Positions 6,927 through 14,732 are shown, counted from the stretch's first letter. The stretch: 20,528 bases of DNA from an uncultured bacterium (GCA_958349055.1 CATWBO010000039.1:1-20528); one strand, 5' to 3'. Translations and numbers: made by a program. The notes: generated by a model from the sequence alone, not told the origin.

Positions 6927-7137
6927 GCATAGGGAGCATGCCAAAACAGGGTTTTTGAGACGCTTTATGCATTCGAGTTGTGGAAAACTCCTGTTGAGAG
7001 GATGTGAGTTTTACGCAATTGACGTGCACCTTTTGAGTAAAACCGCAGGTCGCGAATTGCTCGGGGTACTATGCAGCGCGATCGAATCACACGCAGCTTA
7101 AACGCAGCAAAAACGCACTACGGAGGTTTCCAGCTAC
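6927..7137 (+). other. Intergenic region upstream of the secreted-protein gene
   Basis: These 211 bp between the metY terminator and the secreted-protein start hold no convincing ORF. TACTAT at 7067-7072 is a possible -10, but no good -35 stands 16-18 bp before it. I see no strong repeat or RNA structure. Confidence 0.4.
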
Positions 7138-7914
7138 ATGAGGATTGATTCACGAAAACCGAAAGCCGCCGCCCTTTCCGCCGCTCTGACCGTGGCACTT
7201 TTGGCGGGCGCCGGCGCAACTGATGCCCACGCGGCAACACTATCCGATACGGTCGGATCAACGCCGTCCGAGGCGACGCTGGTGCAGCCCGTCGACTACC
7301 GCGGCGACGGTTATAGCTCTATGCAGGAGTGGAACGCCTCGATGGGGGCAAAGCGCGATTCCCTGGAGATGCGCGCTCAGATCATTATGAATATGTATGG
7401 CGACTATGCTACCGATGACGAGCGCGCTGTGTTGCAGGGTTGCATCGACGGTGCGGGTAGCCTGTTGACGATGGGAGAGGTCGACGCCAAGTCGACCGAG
7501 CTCGACGAGCTTCGCACTGCGCTTGAGGATGCCAAGCGCGAGGCGCTCGAGGCTGCCGCAGCCGAAGCCGAGGCCGCTGAGGCCGTTCAGGCTTCGTATT
7601 ACAACGCCGGCTCCGGCTCGTCTTACACGTCTGCTGCATATTACGCGAACGGCTCGGGCCTGACGCGCTCGAGCGGCGTCAATAACTATAACGGCCGCCG
7701 CGAGACTTATTACAGCAGCAACGTGTTGTATCACCACCGCACGGGCGAATGGACGCAGGATTCCGAGGGCTTTTGGCGCGATTCCGATGGTTACTACGTC
7801 GTTGCCGCGGGCGATAAGGCCCAAGGCTCCACGTTTACCGGTTCCAAGGGCGAGTGCAAGGTCTATGACTCCGGCTGCGCAGCCGGAACCACCGACTACT
7901 ATACCGGTTGGTAG
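7138..7914 (+). CDS. Secreted coiled-coil protein with conserved C-terminal domain
   Basis: A 258-aa exported protein. Residues 1-32 are a Sec signal peptide (basic 'MRIDSRKPK', hydrophobic core, cleavage likely after 'DAHA'). Residues 33-105 are a helical region, and 115-152 are an Ala/Glu-rich heptad stretch ('ELDELRTALEDAKREALEAA') that is probably coiled coil. Residues 152-185 are a Tyr/Ser/Gly/Asn-rich linker. Residues about 186-258 form a compact aromatic domain with 'LYHHRTGEWTQDSEGF', 'GYYVVAA', 'CKVYDSGCAAGTTDYYTGW', two Cys that could form a disulfide, and a terminal Trp. I recall similar C-termini in coriobacterial cell-surface proteins, possibly a barrel fold like that of 3D or RlpA proteins, but I cannot confirm it. 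GGAGG stands 11 nt before the ATG, slightly far. It is probably monocistronic. Function unknown. Confidence 0.8.
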   Translation: MRIDSRKPKAAALSAALTVALLAGAGATDAHAATLSDTVGSTPSEATLVQPVDYRGDGYSSMQEWNASMGAKRDSLEMRAQIIMNMYGDYATDDERAVLQGCIDGAGSLLTMGEVDAKSTELDELRTALEDAKREALEAAAAEAEAAEAVQASYYNAGSGSSYTSAAYYANGSGLTRSSGVNNYNGRRETYYSSNVLYHHRTGEWTQDSEGFWRDSDGYYVVAAGDKAQGSTFTGSKGECKVYDSGCAAGTTDYYTGW

Positions 7915-7941
7915 TTTTTCTGTATCACGGATATTTGGCGG

Positions 7942-7985
7942 ACGGGCGTCTTTACCGAGCTTTAGGGCAACGTAAGGACGCCCGT
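7942..7985 (+). terminator. Hairpin after the secreted-protein gene
   Basis: ACGGGCGTC (7942-7950) pairs with GACGCCCGT (7977-7985) across a 26-nt loop; only TTCTAT follows. It lies 27 bp after the stop and is a plausible but weak terminator. Confidence 0.45.
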
Positions 7986-8100
7986 TCTATGTATACGCTT
8001 GAGCTAACAGAGCCCTTACCGTGACGGTACGTCGCGCATATGGGCGCGGGGCACACTAGTTCATGAGAAATAAGGTCTTTCTCGTGGAGGAAGTGGTCTT

Positions 8101-8307
8101 GTGAACGCTCGAGATATCGCCGTTGCCGCCGTTGCATTGACGCTTGGTTGCCTTGGTCCTACGGCCGCGCTCGTCGCGGGCATGCAGGGGACATGCGGGG
8201 CTGCTCCTATTGTGGTCGGCGCGCTCATCGCAGCAGCGCTGCTGGGAAGTGCGGGCGTGACCCTTTGTCGCGATGACGAGGACGAGACGCCGCAGGTGCG
8301 GCGCTAG
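8101..8307 (+). CDS. Small two-helix membrane protein
   Basis: A 68-aa hydrophobic protein starting at GTG 8101, with GGAGG about 10 nt upstream. Two predicted membrane helices (about residues 5-28 and 36-56) are joined by a short loop with one Cys. The C-terminal tail 'CRDDEDETPQVRR' is charged and probably cytoplasmic. A strong terminator follows 40 bp after the stop, which supports it as a real transcribed unit. I do not recognise a family. It could be a lineage-specific small membrane protein. Confidence 0.6.
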   Translation: MNARDIAVAAVALTLGCLGPTAALVAGMQGTCGAAPIVVGALIAAALLGSAGVTLCRDDEDETPQVRR

Positions 8308-8347
8308 CCGTTGTGAAGCTGGTTTTGCCCATAGATGAAGAAGGAAG

Positions 8348-8382
8348 CCGCCGCAAGGGGAGTGCCCTTTGCGGCGGTTTTT
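8348..8382. terminator. Strong intrinsic terminator between convergent genes
   Basis: CCGCCGCAAGGG (8348-8359) pairs with the segment from CCC at 8365 to GCGGCGG at 8377 with one bulged T; loop GAGTG, then TTTTT (8378-8382). It serves the + strand gene ending at 8307. The minus-strand readout also ends in a T-rich stretch, so it may act for the convergent gene ending at 8416 as well. Confidence 0.9.
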
Positions 8383-8415
8383 GCTATTGAGACTGTTGGA
8401 TGCGGTGCGGCGGCG

Positions 8416-9330
8416 TTACCAGCTTGCCTCGATATCACGGATGCGCCGATAGAGCCATTCGTTCTGCGGCGCCTGGATATCGTGCTTGGCCGCGAGGCGG
8501 CGGACGGTGCCCGCGAACTCCTCGACCTCTGTTTTGCGCTGCGCGACGCGGTCCTGCGCCATCGAGGGCATGCCGGCGGGGTCGAGCCCCTCGATGAGAT
8601 GCACCATCTGCGTTAGGTCTGCCTCGGTGAGCTCGATACCCTCGGCGTTGGCGACCGCAAGCGTCTCGCGCATGGCGGAGACAAAGCAACGACGCTGCTC
8701 GGAGCTCTGTTCCGTGGCGCTTCCGTACGTGCCTCCGTAGGCCATGCAGGTCTGGTTGATGCCGTCGTTGAGCATAAGTTTTGCCCACATGCGGTGGGCG
8801 ATGTCGTCCTCGACGGTGTGGGCGATGCCGCAGCGCGTGTAGAGCCCGTCGATAGCGGTGACGGTCGCGGGGTCGGTGCCGGCGGCCGCACCAAAGCGGA
8901 TCTCGCCCGCATTGGTAAAGGTGAGCGCGCCGTTGAGAAACACAGCGTCCATGCCTTGGCAGATTCCGAGGACGGTGTGCTCCCAGCCAAAGCGCTCGGC
9001 AATCTTCTGCTCGCTGGTGATGCCGTTGCACAGCGAGGCGATGAGCGTATTGGGGCCCACGATGTGTTCCATAGTCTTGAGCGCCTGGTCGAGTCCGGTT
9101 GTCTTGACCGTGAGGATGACCAGATCGGCGGGTGTCGCCTCGCTGGCGCGGACGGACTTGAGTACGCAGGGCTTGCCGTTGACGGTGAGCGCGTCGTTCG
9201 CATGGCGCTCAAAGCGAGCGTCGTCCATGACGTATTCGACGGCATCGTTGCCGAGTGTCTGGGCGATCATACTGCCGTAGAGTAGCCCGACGCCACCCTT
9301 GCCGATGAAGGCGACCTTGTTGATCTGCAT
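8416..9330 (-). CDS. Ketopantoate reductase-family enzyme (ApbA/PanE)
   Basis: A 304-aa NADPH-dependent reductase of the 2-dehydropantoate 2-reductase family; the classical member makes pantoate for coenzyme A. The N-terminal nucleotide loop is 'VAFIGKGGVGLLYG' (residues 6-19). Lys76 in 'LTVKT', Asn102 in 'LCNG', and Lys184 and Asn188 in 'WAKLMLNDG' correspond to the conserved Lys72, Asn98, Lys176 and Asn180 of E. coli PanE. A helical C-terminal domain follows. The start is the ATG at 9330, with GGGGAG about 9 nt upstream; the ATG at 9339 touches the ribosome site and is rejected. No other pantothenate gene is nearby, and many paralogues act on other 2-oxo acids, so I give no gene symbol. A terminator-like hairpin lies just upstream (9352-9374). 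Confidence 0.85.
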   Translation of the reverse strand: MQINKVAFIGKGGVGLLYGSMIAQTLGNDAVEYVMDDARFERHANDALTVNGKPCVLKSVRASEATPADLVILTVKTTGLDQALKTMEHIVGPNTLIASLCNGITSEQKIAERFGWEHTVLGICQGMDAVFLNGALTFTNAGEIRFGAAAGTDPATVTAIDGLYTRCGIAHTVEDDIAHRMWAKLMLNDGINQTCMAYGGTYGSATEQSSEQRRCFVSAMRETLAVANAEGIELTEADLTQMVHLIEGLDPAGMPSMAQDRVAQRKTEVEEFAGTVRRLAAKHDIQAPQNEWLYRRIRDIEASW

Positions 9331-9345
9331 GTGAATCATCTCCCC

Positions 9346-9375
9346 ATAAAAAGGCGCCCGCGTATGGGGCGCCTG
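9346..9375 (-). terminator. Intrinsic terminator after the cyclase gene
   Basis: Read on the minus strand, AGGCGCCC (9374-9367) pairs with GGGCGCCT (9359-9352), followed by TTTTT. It lies downstream of the cyclase gene (stop at 9448) and only 16-21 nt upstream of the reductase ATG, so the reductase needs read-through or a start site very close by. TACAAT on the minus strand (9385-9380) could be a -10 for such a promoter. Confidence 0.85.
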
Positions 9376-9447
9376 ATGGATTGTATGCCGCCGGGCCATG
9401 TCGCGTGCACCGGATGGCCGTATTTAGAAGAACAAACGCATGGGAAC

Positions 9448-10218
9448 TTATGACGCGGGGCAGACCGCAAAGACACGTGCGGGATATCCGACGCCATCAC
9501 GCACCTTGGGGAAGGTGCAGAAGATGACGGCGCCCGTGGCGGGAAGCTCGTCCAGATGGTCCATGACCTCAATCTGGTAACGGTCGACCGAGAGGATGTA
9601 CTGTTCGCCGGGGTAGGGGTAGGCATCCTCGCGTGTGGTCACGGTTGCGGGGTCGGTGTCTGCCGGTTCGTGGCCGATGGCACCGATGTTGCGCTCTTCT
9701 ACAAGCCATTTGATGGCATCGAGGTCCCAGCCGGGGTAGTGGGGCTGGCCGTCTTCGTCCTTGTTTTCGAGGTCGGCGAGCTTGGACCAGTCGGAGCGGA
9801 AGGCGACGAAAGCATCCTCAGGAATGCGACCGTGCTCGTCCTCCCAAGCCTTGAGGTCATCGATGGTCAGGATAAAGTCGGGGTTTGCGGCGCACTCCTC
9901 GTGCTTGTCGATCACACAGAGCGGATGCATAAACTCGATAGGTTCGATCTCGCCAAGGGAACGACCGTCAACATGGAAGTGGCGCGGCGCGTCGACGTGG
10001 GTGCCGTACTGCGAGGCGACCGAATACTGGAAGCAACGCATGGGCGCGAGCATATCTTCGGGCGTGCCGGGCAGGTAGTCGAAGAGCTTGGTGGACTCAA
10101 ATGGCTCAAAGCCAAACCAGTGCGGGGTGTCGCACGAGAGCGTATGGGTGAGGTCAACCCAGCGATAATCGGTGCTTTTGAGCTGGGATGCGAGGTTCCA
10201 AAGGTCGAGCGCGGGCAT
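9448..10218 (-). CDS. Cyclase-family metal-dependent hydrolase
   Basis: A 256-aa protein of the cyclase/kynurenine formamidase-like family (PF04199), soluble metal-dependent amidases or hydrolases. The family motif appears as 'SQYGTHVDAPRHFHVDG', with His74, Asp76 and His80. The His that opens the motif in kynurenine formamidases is Gln70 here, a variant I recall from a sub-group of this family. The later 'IGHEPADTDPATVT' supplies further ligands, as in that sub-group. The ATG at 10218 follows AAAGGAG at 7 nt. It is divergent from the aldo/keto reductase gene, with about 160 bp between the starts. A strong terminator follows. The substrate is unknown; no tryptophan-degradation genes are in view, so kynurenine formamidase activity should not be assumed. 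Confidence 0.82.
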   Translation of the reverse strand: MPALDLWNLASQLKSTDYRWVDLTHTLSCDTPHWFGFEPFESTKLFDYLPGTPEDMLAPMRCFQYSVASQYGTHVDAPRHFHVDGRSLGEIEPIEFMHPLCVIDKHEECAANPDFILTIDDLKAWEDEHGRIPEDAFVAFRSDWSKLADLENKDEDGQPHYPGWDLDAIKWLVEERNIGAIGHEPADTDPATVTTREDAYPYPGEQYILSVDRYQIEVMDHLDELPATGAVIFCTFPKVRDGVGYPARVFAVCPAS

Positions 10219-10381
10219 GGGTGGCTCCTTTCATCGGGCTTTTTGCTGATGTTAAAGCGGTGCCGTGACAGCTCGATTTCTGCTGCGTTACGATACGTTC
10301 TCGATTGCGATTCCACGATGTTTCGGCCGCGTGACCATTGTGTTTCGCCTTGCCGGGGCGCTGATGGCGAAGGGAGGGGCC

Positions 10382-11569
10382 GTGCAATACCGCGTTGACC
10401 CCAAAAGTGGTAACCGAATATCTGCTCTGGGTCTGGGCTGCATGAGGTTTCCCGGTTCGCCGGGACACCCCGATGCGAAGACAGCCGATGCCATCATTTC
10501 CCGTGCGGTGGAGCAGGGGATTAATTATCTGGATACTGCGTATCTCTATCCCGGTAACGAGGCGTGCGTGGGCGCCTCACTTGAGCGCTTGGGGCTGCGC
10601 GACCGGGTGTTGCTGGCGACCAAGTTGCCGCACGCTTCGTGCAAGCGCGCGGAGGATTTCGACCGGTTCTTCGACGAACAACTGCGTCGCCTGCGGACCG
10701 ACCATATCGACTATTACCTTATGCACAACATCACTTCGCCCGCTCAGTGGGAGCGCGTGGTGGCGTTGGGTATCGAGGACTGGATCGCGCGTCAAAAGGC
10801 GGCGGGGCGCATTCGCCAGATTGGTTTTTCGTACCACGGCAGCGCGGCTGATTTCCTGACGATGCTTGACGCATATGACTGGGATTTTTGCCAGATACAG
10901 TACAACTATGCCGGCGAGCGTTACCAAGCGGGAACGGCAGGACTCATGGCGGCTGCGGAGCGCGGGCTCGCGGTGTTTGTGATGGAGCCGCTGCTGGGCG
11001 GGCGTCTGGCAGGCAAGCTGCCGCCGCGGGCCCGCGCCGTGCTCGATGGCGCTCGTGACCCGCATTTGCGCACTCCTGCCGCTTGGGGGCTTTCGTGGGT
11101 GTGGAACCATCCTCAGGTGACGATGCTGCTTTCGGGTATGACCAATACCGCGCAAGTGGATGAGAACGCGGCGTTGGCCGATCGGGCCCTGCCGGATTCG
11201 ATGACAGTTACTCAGCTTGATGCCATCGCACGCGTGCTGACGGAGTTTGAAAAATCGAATCGCGTGCCCTGCACGGGATGCGGCTACTGCATGCCATGTC
11301 CCAAGGGTATCAACATTCCCGCCTGCTTTGCCGCCTACAACGCGAGCTATGCGCACAGCTGGTTTACGGGGCTGTCGCAATACTTTACGGCGAGTGCGGT
11401 GCGCACGAGCGAGCCCAAGCTGGTGAGCAATTGCGTCAAGTGCGGCAAATGCGCGCGCCACTGCCCGCAGCATATCGATATCCCCGAGCGTCTCGATGAC
11501 GTGCGCCGACGCTTCCAGCCGGGCCCCGTAACGGCCGCGCTTAAAGCCTTTTGCAAAACGCGTTCCTGA
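10382..11569 (+). CDS. Aldo/keto reductase with C-terminal 4Fe-4S ferredoxin domain
   Basis: A 395-aa fusion of an aldo/keto reductase barrel with an iron-sulfur tail. The barrel starts 'VQYRVDPKSGNRISALGLGCMRFP' (GTG start). The catalytic set is Asp and Tyr in 'YLDTAYLYPGNE', Lys in 'LLATKLPH' and His in 'YYLMHNI'. The tail has two Cys clusters, 'CTGCGYCMPCPKGINIP' and 'CVKCGKCARHCPQHIDIP', each suited to a [4Fe-4S] cluster. This architecture is common in anaerobes. In-frame starts exist upstream (10364 and earlier), but GTG 10382 has AGGGAGGGG just before it and gives the canonical N-terminus. The stop codon lies in the first bases of the hairpin element that precedes the next gene. The substrate and electron partner are unknown. 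Confidence 0.9.
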   Translation: MQYRVDPKSGNRISALGLGCMRFPGSPGHPDAKTADAIISRAVEQGINYLDTAYLYPGNEACVGASLERLGLRDRVLLATKLPHASCKRAEDFDRFFDEQLRRLRTDHIDYYLMHNITSPAQWERVVALGIEDWIARQKAAGRIRQIGFSYHGSAADFLTMLDAYDWDFCQIQYNYAGERYQAGTAGLMAAAERGLAVFVMEPLLGGRLAGKLPPRARAVLDGARDPHLRTPAAWGLSWVWNHPQVTMLLSGMTNTAQVDENAALADRALPDSMTVTQLDAIARVLTEFEKSNRVPCTGCGYCMPCPKGINIPACFAAYNASYAHSWFTGLSQYFTASAVRTSEPKLVSNCVKCGKCARHCPQHIDIPERLDDVRRRFQPGPVTAALKAFCKTRS

Positions 11570-11657
11570 TGCCCCTTTTATAACTCGCGGTGGAATAGCT
11601 TCTGTTTGCGGCAGAATAGGGGCCAAACAGGAACTATTTCGCCGCAACTGAAGGGGG
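11565..11657 (+). repeat. Hairpin repeat element, copy A (possible 5' UTR RNA)
   Basis: This 93-bp element is homologous to 12724-12818. The first 33 bases match with only 2 differences. A 22-bp stem (11587-11608 with 11624-11645; one C-A mismatch and three G-U pairs) encloses a 15-nt loop. The flank GCCCCTT (11571-11577) can pair with AAGGGG (11651-11656), the ribosome site of the next gene. The element starts at the aldo/keto reductase stop codon and ends 5 nt before the GTG of the second Gfo/Idh/MocA gene. Confidence 0.8.
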
Positions 11658-11662
11658 CTGTC

Positions 11663-12682
11663 GTGGGCCATCGGGATTCATGTGATGATTTGCGTGAGGT
11701 TCGTTGGGGCGTTTTGGGCGCTGGGCACATTTCTCATCGATTTGCATCGTCGCTCAAGAAGGTCGACGGGGCACGGTTGGTGGCTGCGGCCGGTCGCACT
11801 CCTGCACATGTCGAGGAATTTTGCCGAGCGTTTTCGATCGATGCTGCGCATGGCCATGCCTCGGTCGACGATAACGGCAATGCGGCTTATGACGCGCTGA
11901 TTGCCGACCCCGATGTCGACGCAATCTACTTGGCGCTTCCGCATGGCATGCATACGCGTTGGGCCTGTCGCGCGCTGTGCGCCGGAAAGGCCGTGCTGTG
12001 CGAAAAGCCGGCCGTTTTGAGTGAGGAAGAGGCTCTCTCGATCGCCTCCACCTCTCGCGAGCGCGGCGTGCTGTTTATGGAGGCAATGAAGAATCGGTTT
12101 TGCCCGATGCGCGCTCGCGTGAAGGACTTGTTTGCGTCGGGTGAGCTTGGCCGTATTGTCTCGATTGAAAGCGTGCAAAAGCTCGATTACGGCGAGTCTC
12201 CTTCGGGCTATCTGCTTGATCCGTTGCAGGGCGGCTGTCTATATGACATGGGCTGCTATGCGGTCGGTTGGTTTGAGGATTTGCTCGCGGGCGCTTGCGA
12301 GGTTTCGTCCCGTGAAGTTCGCTGGCGTGACGTATCGGGCGGTCGCGTCGATTGGGCCGACGAGATCCATATGAGCGTCGGCGGTATACCCATTCATATG
12401 GTGTGCGACGGCGAAGCAACATATGAAAGCCGCTTAACGATTGCCTGTGAGCGGGGCTCGTTGGAAATCGAGCGCCTCCATCGCCCCGAGCTCGCTCATG
12501 TGAAGTATTCCGACGGACGAATGCTCGAAATAAATGCCCCGTTTGAGGTCGATGATTTCTACGGCGAAGCTTCGCATGCGACCCAGCTCATCCGGGCGGG
12601 GAAACTCGAGAGTCCCGTCATGCCTCTTGCCGCCACGCAGCGCTGTGCGCAGATCATCGATGCGATTCGCTTGACGCTCTAG
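11663..12682 (+). CDS. Gfo/Idh/MocA-family oxidoreductase (second copy)
   Basis: A 339-aa NAD(P)-dependent dehydrogenase. The Rossmann loop is 'WGVLGAGHISHRF' (GAGHIS, residues 19-24). The EKP motif is at residues 114-116 ('AVLCEKPAVLS'), and 'LYDMGCYAVGWFEDLL' lies in the C-terminal substrate domain. The start is GTG 11663, with AAGGGGG six nucleotides upstream; the open frame back to 11606 runs through the hairpin element and is not used. This protein is clearly different in sequence from the enzyme at 2579-3679, so they are not a recent duplication. The hairpin element directly upstream may control its translation. The substrate is probably a sugar-like compound, but this is not determinable. 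Confidence 0.87.
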   Translation: MGHRDSCDDLREVRWGVLGAGHISHRFASSLKKVDGARLVAAAGRTPAHVEEFCRAFSIDAAHGHASVDDNGNAAYDALIADPDVDAIYLALPHGMHTRWACRALCAGKAVLCEKPAVLSEEEALSIASTSRERGVLFMEAMKNRFCPMRARVKDLFASGELGRIVSIESVQKLDYGESPSGYLLDPLQGGCLYDMGCYAVGWFEDLLAGACEVSSREVRWRDVSGGRVDWADEIHMSVGGIPIHMVCDGEATYESRLTIACERGSLEIERLHRPELAHVKYSDGRMLEINAPFEVDDFYGEASHATQLIRAGKLESPVMPLAATQRCAQIIDAIRLTL

Positions 12683-12723
12683 GCTGCGGTACTGGTGCTC
12701 AAGGGGGCTCGGCGGACCGTGCC

Positions 12724-12818
12724 CCTGATGCCCCTTTTATATCTTGCGGTGGAATACGGTCTGTTTGCGCCAAAATAAGGCACCAATAGACCGTATTTCA
12801 CCGCAACTGATGAGGGGG
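12724..12818 (+). repeat. Hairpin repeat element, copy B (possible 5' UTR RNA)
   Basis: The second copy of the element at 11565-11657. Its stem pairs 12746-12762 with the facing part of 12784-12804 over 17 bp with a single G-U, then a bulged extension. Stem positions 12 and 14 differ from copy A on both strands so that pairing is kept. The CCCCT flank (12731-12735) can pair with AGGGG (12813-12817), the ribosome site of endonuclease IV. It begins 42 nt after the upstream stop and ends 8 nt before the ATG at 12827. Confidence 0.8.
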
Positions 12819-12826
12819 AGCTGGAG

Positions 12827-13693
12827 ATGCTGACGATCGGGTGTCATCTTTCGACGACGAAGGGCTATCGGGCAATGGGGGAGACGGCGTTGTCCATTGG
12901 TGCCAATACCTTTGCGTTCTTTACGCGCAACCCGCGCGGTGGCAAGGCAAAAGACCTTGACATGGATGACGTGGCGGCTCTGCGCGAGCTTATGGCGCAA
13001 AACGACTTTGGACCGCTGGTGGCGCATGCCCCGTATACCTATAACCCCTGCTCCGCTAAGGAGCGGGCGCGCGAGTTTGCCTTGGAGGCTATGGCGGAAG
13101 ATTTGCAGCGTCTGGAAGCACTGCCCGGCAACTACTACAACTTCCATCCCGGTGCGCATGTGGGACAGGGGGCAGACGCCGGCATTCAGATGATTGTCGA
13201 CACGCTGTGCCAGGTGATGTTTGGGGGCCAGCAGACGATGGTATTGCTCGAGACCATGGCGGGTAAGGGCACCGAGGTGGGCCGTAGCTTTGAAGAGCTG
13301 GCGTGCATTATCGAGGGCGTTGCCGCCAAGTGTCCAGAGCTGTCCGATAAACTGGGCGTTTGTTTGGACACCTGCCATGTGAGCGATGCCGGCTACGACA
13401 TCATCCATGATCTGGACGGCGTACTCGACGAGTTCGACCGCGTGGTGGGCATCGATCGCCTGCATGCCGTACACATCAACGATTCGAAGAACCCTTGTGG
13501 CGCCCATAAAGATCGTCACGAGTGCATCGGCAAGGGATACCTTGGCAGCGAGGAATTTGGCGGCGGTATGCAGGTTATGCAGAATATTGTATCGAATAGC
13601 CGCTTGCGTGCACTTCCATTTATTTTGGAGACGCCGAACGAACTTGCAGGTTATGCAGCGGAAATTACGCTATTAAGGTCGTTAAAGCAGTAA
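12827..13693 (+). CDS. nfo: Endonuclease IV (AP endonuclease)
   Basis: A 288-aa endonuclease IV, which nicks DNA 5' to abasic sites in base-excision repair. All zinc-ligand motifs are present: His67 ('VAHAPYTYN'), His107 and His111 ('NFHPGAHVGQG'), Glu142 ('LLETMAGKG'), Asp181 and His184 ('CLDTCHVSDAGYD'), His216 ('HINDSKNPCGAHKDRHECIGKG', which also holds Asp229 and His231) and Glu268 ('FILETPN'). The length is normal. The ATG at 12827 follows GGGGGAG. The hairpin element copy B lies directly upstream. No terminator is obvious after the stop; the next gene has its own promoter. Confidence 0.96.
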   Translation: MLTIGCHLSTTKGYRAMGETALSIGANTFAFFTRNPRGGKAKDLDMDDVAALRELMAQNDFGPLVAHAPYTYNPCSAKERAREFALEAMAEDLQRLEALPGNYYNFHPGAHVGQGADAGIQMIVDTLCQVMFGGQQTMVLLETMAGKGTEVGRSFEELACIIEGVAAKCPELSDKLGVCLDTCHVSDAGYDIIHDLDGVLDEFDRVVGIDRLHAVHINDSKNPCGAHKDRHECIGKGYLGSEEFGGGMQVMQNIVSNSRLRALPFILETPNELAGYAAEITLLRSLKQ

Positions 13694-13754
13694 CAACTGT
13701 CACAAAGTGGAGTGTTCCATTCACGTTATGGGATTGTTTCAATCAGTTTTCTCA

Positions 13755-13783
13755 TTGCAGATTCGTAATTCAGGGTGCATAAT
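13755..13783 (+). promoter_or_regulatory. Promoter of the amino-acid ABC importer
   Basis: TTGCAG (13755-13760) and CATAAT (13778-13783) are spaced by 17 bp, with a likely start near 13790 and a leader of about 50 nt before the lipoprotein ATG. A short inverted repeat GATTG-TTT-CAATC lies just upstream (13732-13744) and may be a minor terminator or an operator. Confidence 0.6.
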
Positions 13784-13840
13784 AGCCAACAGTTTTTGCA
13801 GACCTCTGAATCAAACGGGGTCGCCGGAAGGAGACTGATT

Positions 13841-14701
13841 ATGAAGCTCAAGAAGCTCGGCGCATTTGCCGCCACGGGTGCTATGGCGCTCGCCCTTGCT
13901 CTGACGGGCTGCGGCTCGTCCAACGCCACCTCTGGTTCTGATGCTGGTTCCAGCAGCTCTGACGACGCTAAGGTCGAGAAGGTCGACGGCTCCAAGGAGT
14001 ACGCGCTCGTCAAGGACGGTACGCTGACCGTCGGCACCTCTGCCGAGTACGCTCCGTTTGAGTACAAGGATGACAACGGCGATTATCAGGGCTTTGACCT
14101 TGAGCTCATCAAGGCTATCGGCGACAAGCTGGGCCTGGATGTCGAGTATGTCAACAATGACTTTGACACGCTGGTTCCGGGTGTCGCTTCGGGCGCCAAG
14201 TATGACGTTTCCATCGCGGCTATCACCGACACGCCCGAGCGTGAGAAGGAAGTCACTTTCTCTGATTCCTACTACATGGACGATCAGGCTATCGTGACCA
14301 AGGTCGATAACACCGACATCACGGCCGATAACTTCAGCGAGAAGCTCAACAACGCCGACGCTACCATCATCGTCCAGTCTGGCTCGACCGCCGAGGCCTT
14401 TGCCCAGGAGAACTTCCCGAAGGCCAAGATCGTCCCCTACAAGGACGCCACCGAGTGCTTCAGCGCCCTGCAGTCCGATAAGGGCGACGCCGTAGTCACC
14501 AACCGCTCCGTTGCCAGCCAGCTGACCGCCGAGCAGTTCAACACCTGCCAGACCATCAAGCAGATCAGCACCGGCGAGGAGTACGCCATCGCCATCAACC
14601 AGGGCAACACCAAGCTCAAGGACGACATCAACCAGGCTATCAAGGACCTGACCGATGACGGTACCGTTGATGCCCTCATGGCTAAGTACAACATCAAGTA
14701 A
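13841..14701 (+). CDS. Amino-acid ABC transporter substrate-binding lipoprotein (family 3)
   Basis: A 286-aa solute-binding lipoprotein. The signal 'MKLKKLGAFAATGAMALALALTGC' ends in the lipobox LTGC, so the mature protein is anchored on the outer face of the membrane. A Ser/Gly/Asp-rich linker follows, then the family 3 binding fold with 'VGTSAEYAPFEYKDDNGDYQGFDLELIKAIGDKLG' features, 'YDVSIAAITDTPEREKEVTFS' and 'AVVTNRSVASQL'. Family 3 proteins bind polar amino acids such as glutamine, cystine or arginine; the ligand is not clear here. The ATG at 13841 follows GAAGGAG by 8 nt; the earlier in-frame start at 13775 lies in the promoter. Codon use is strongly biased, suggesting high expression. 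A terminator-like hairpin separates it from the permease gene. Confidence 0.92.
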   Translation: MKLKKLGAFAATGAMALALALTGCGSSNATSGSDAGSSSSDDAKVEKVDGSKEYALVKDGTLTVGTSAEYAPFEYKDDNGDYQGFDLELIKAIGDKLGLDVEYVNNDFDTLVPGVASGAKYDVSIAAITDTPEREKEVTFSDSYYMDDQAIVTKVDNTDITADNFSEKLNNADATIIVQSGSTAEAFAQENFPKAKIVPYKDATECFSALQSDKGDAVVTNRSVASQLTAEQFNTCQTIKQISTGEEYAIAINQGNTKLKDDINQAIKDLTDDGTVDALMAKYNIK

Positions 14702-14732
14702 AATAGCTACTTGATTGCGCGCGGGCCCTTTC

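Noticed and set aside
5479..7029. A 516-codon open frame on the minus strand, opposite metY
   Set aside because: It is the antisense shadow of a GC-rich, codon-biased gene, low in complexity and without recognisable motifs; the + strand gene is certain.
2579..12682. The two Gfo/Idh/MocA genes as a recent duplication
   Set aside because: They differ in the Rossmann loop (GTSMIT against GAGHIS) and throughout the C-terminal half, so they are distant family members.
13732..13744. GATTG-TTT-CAATC as terminator of the endonuclease IV gene
   Set aside because: Only five base pairs and followed by a weak T-stretch; noted as a possible operator only.
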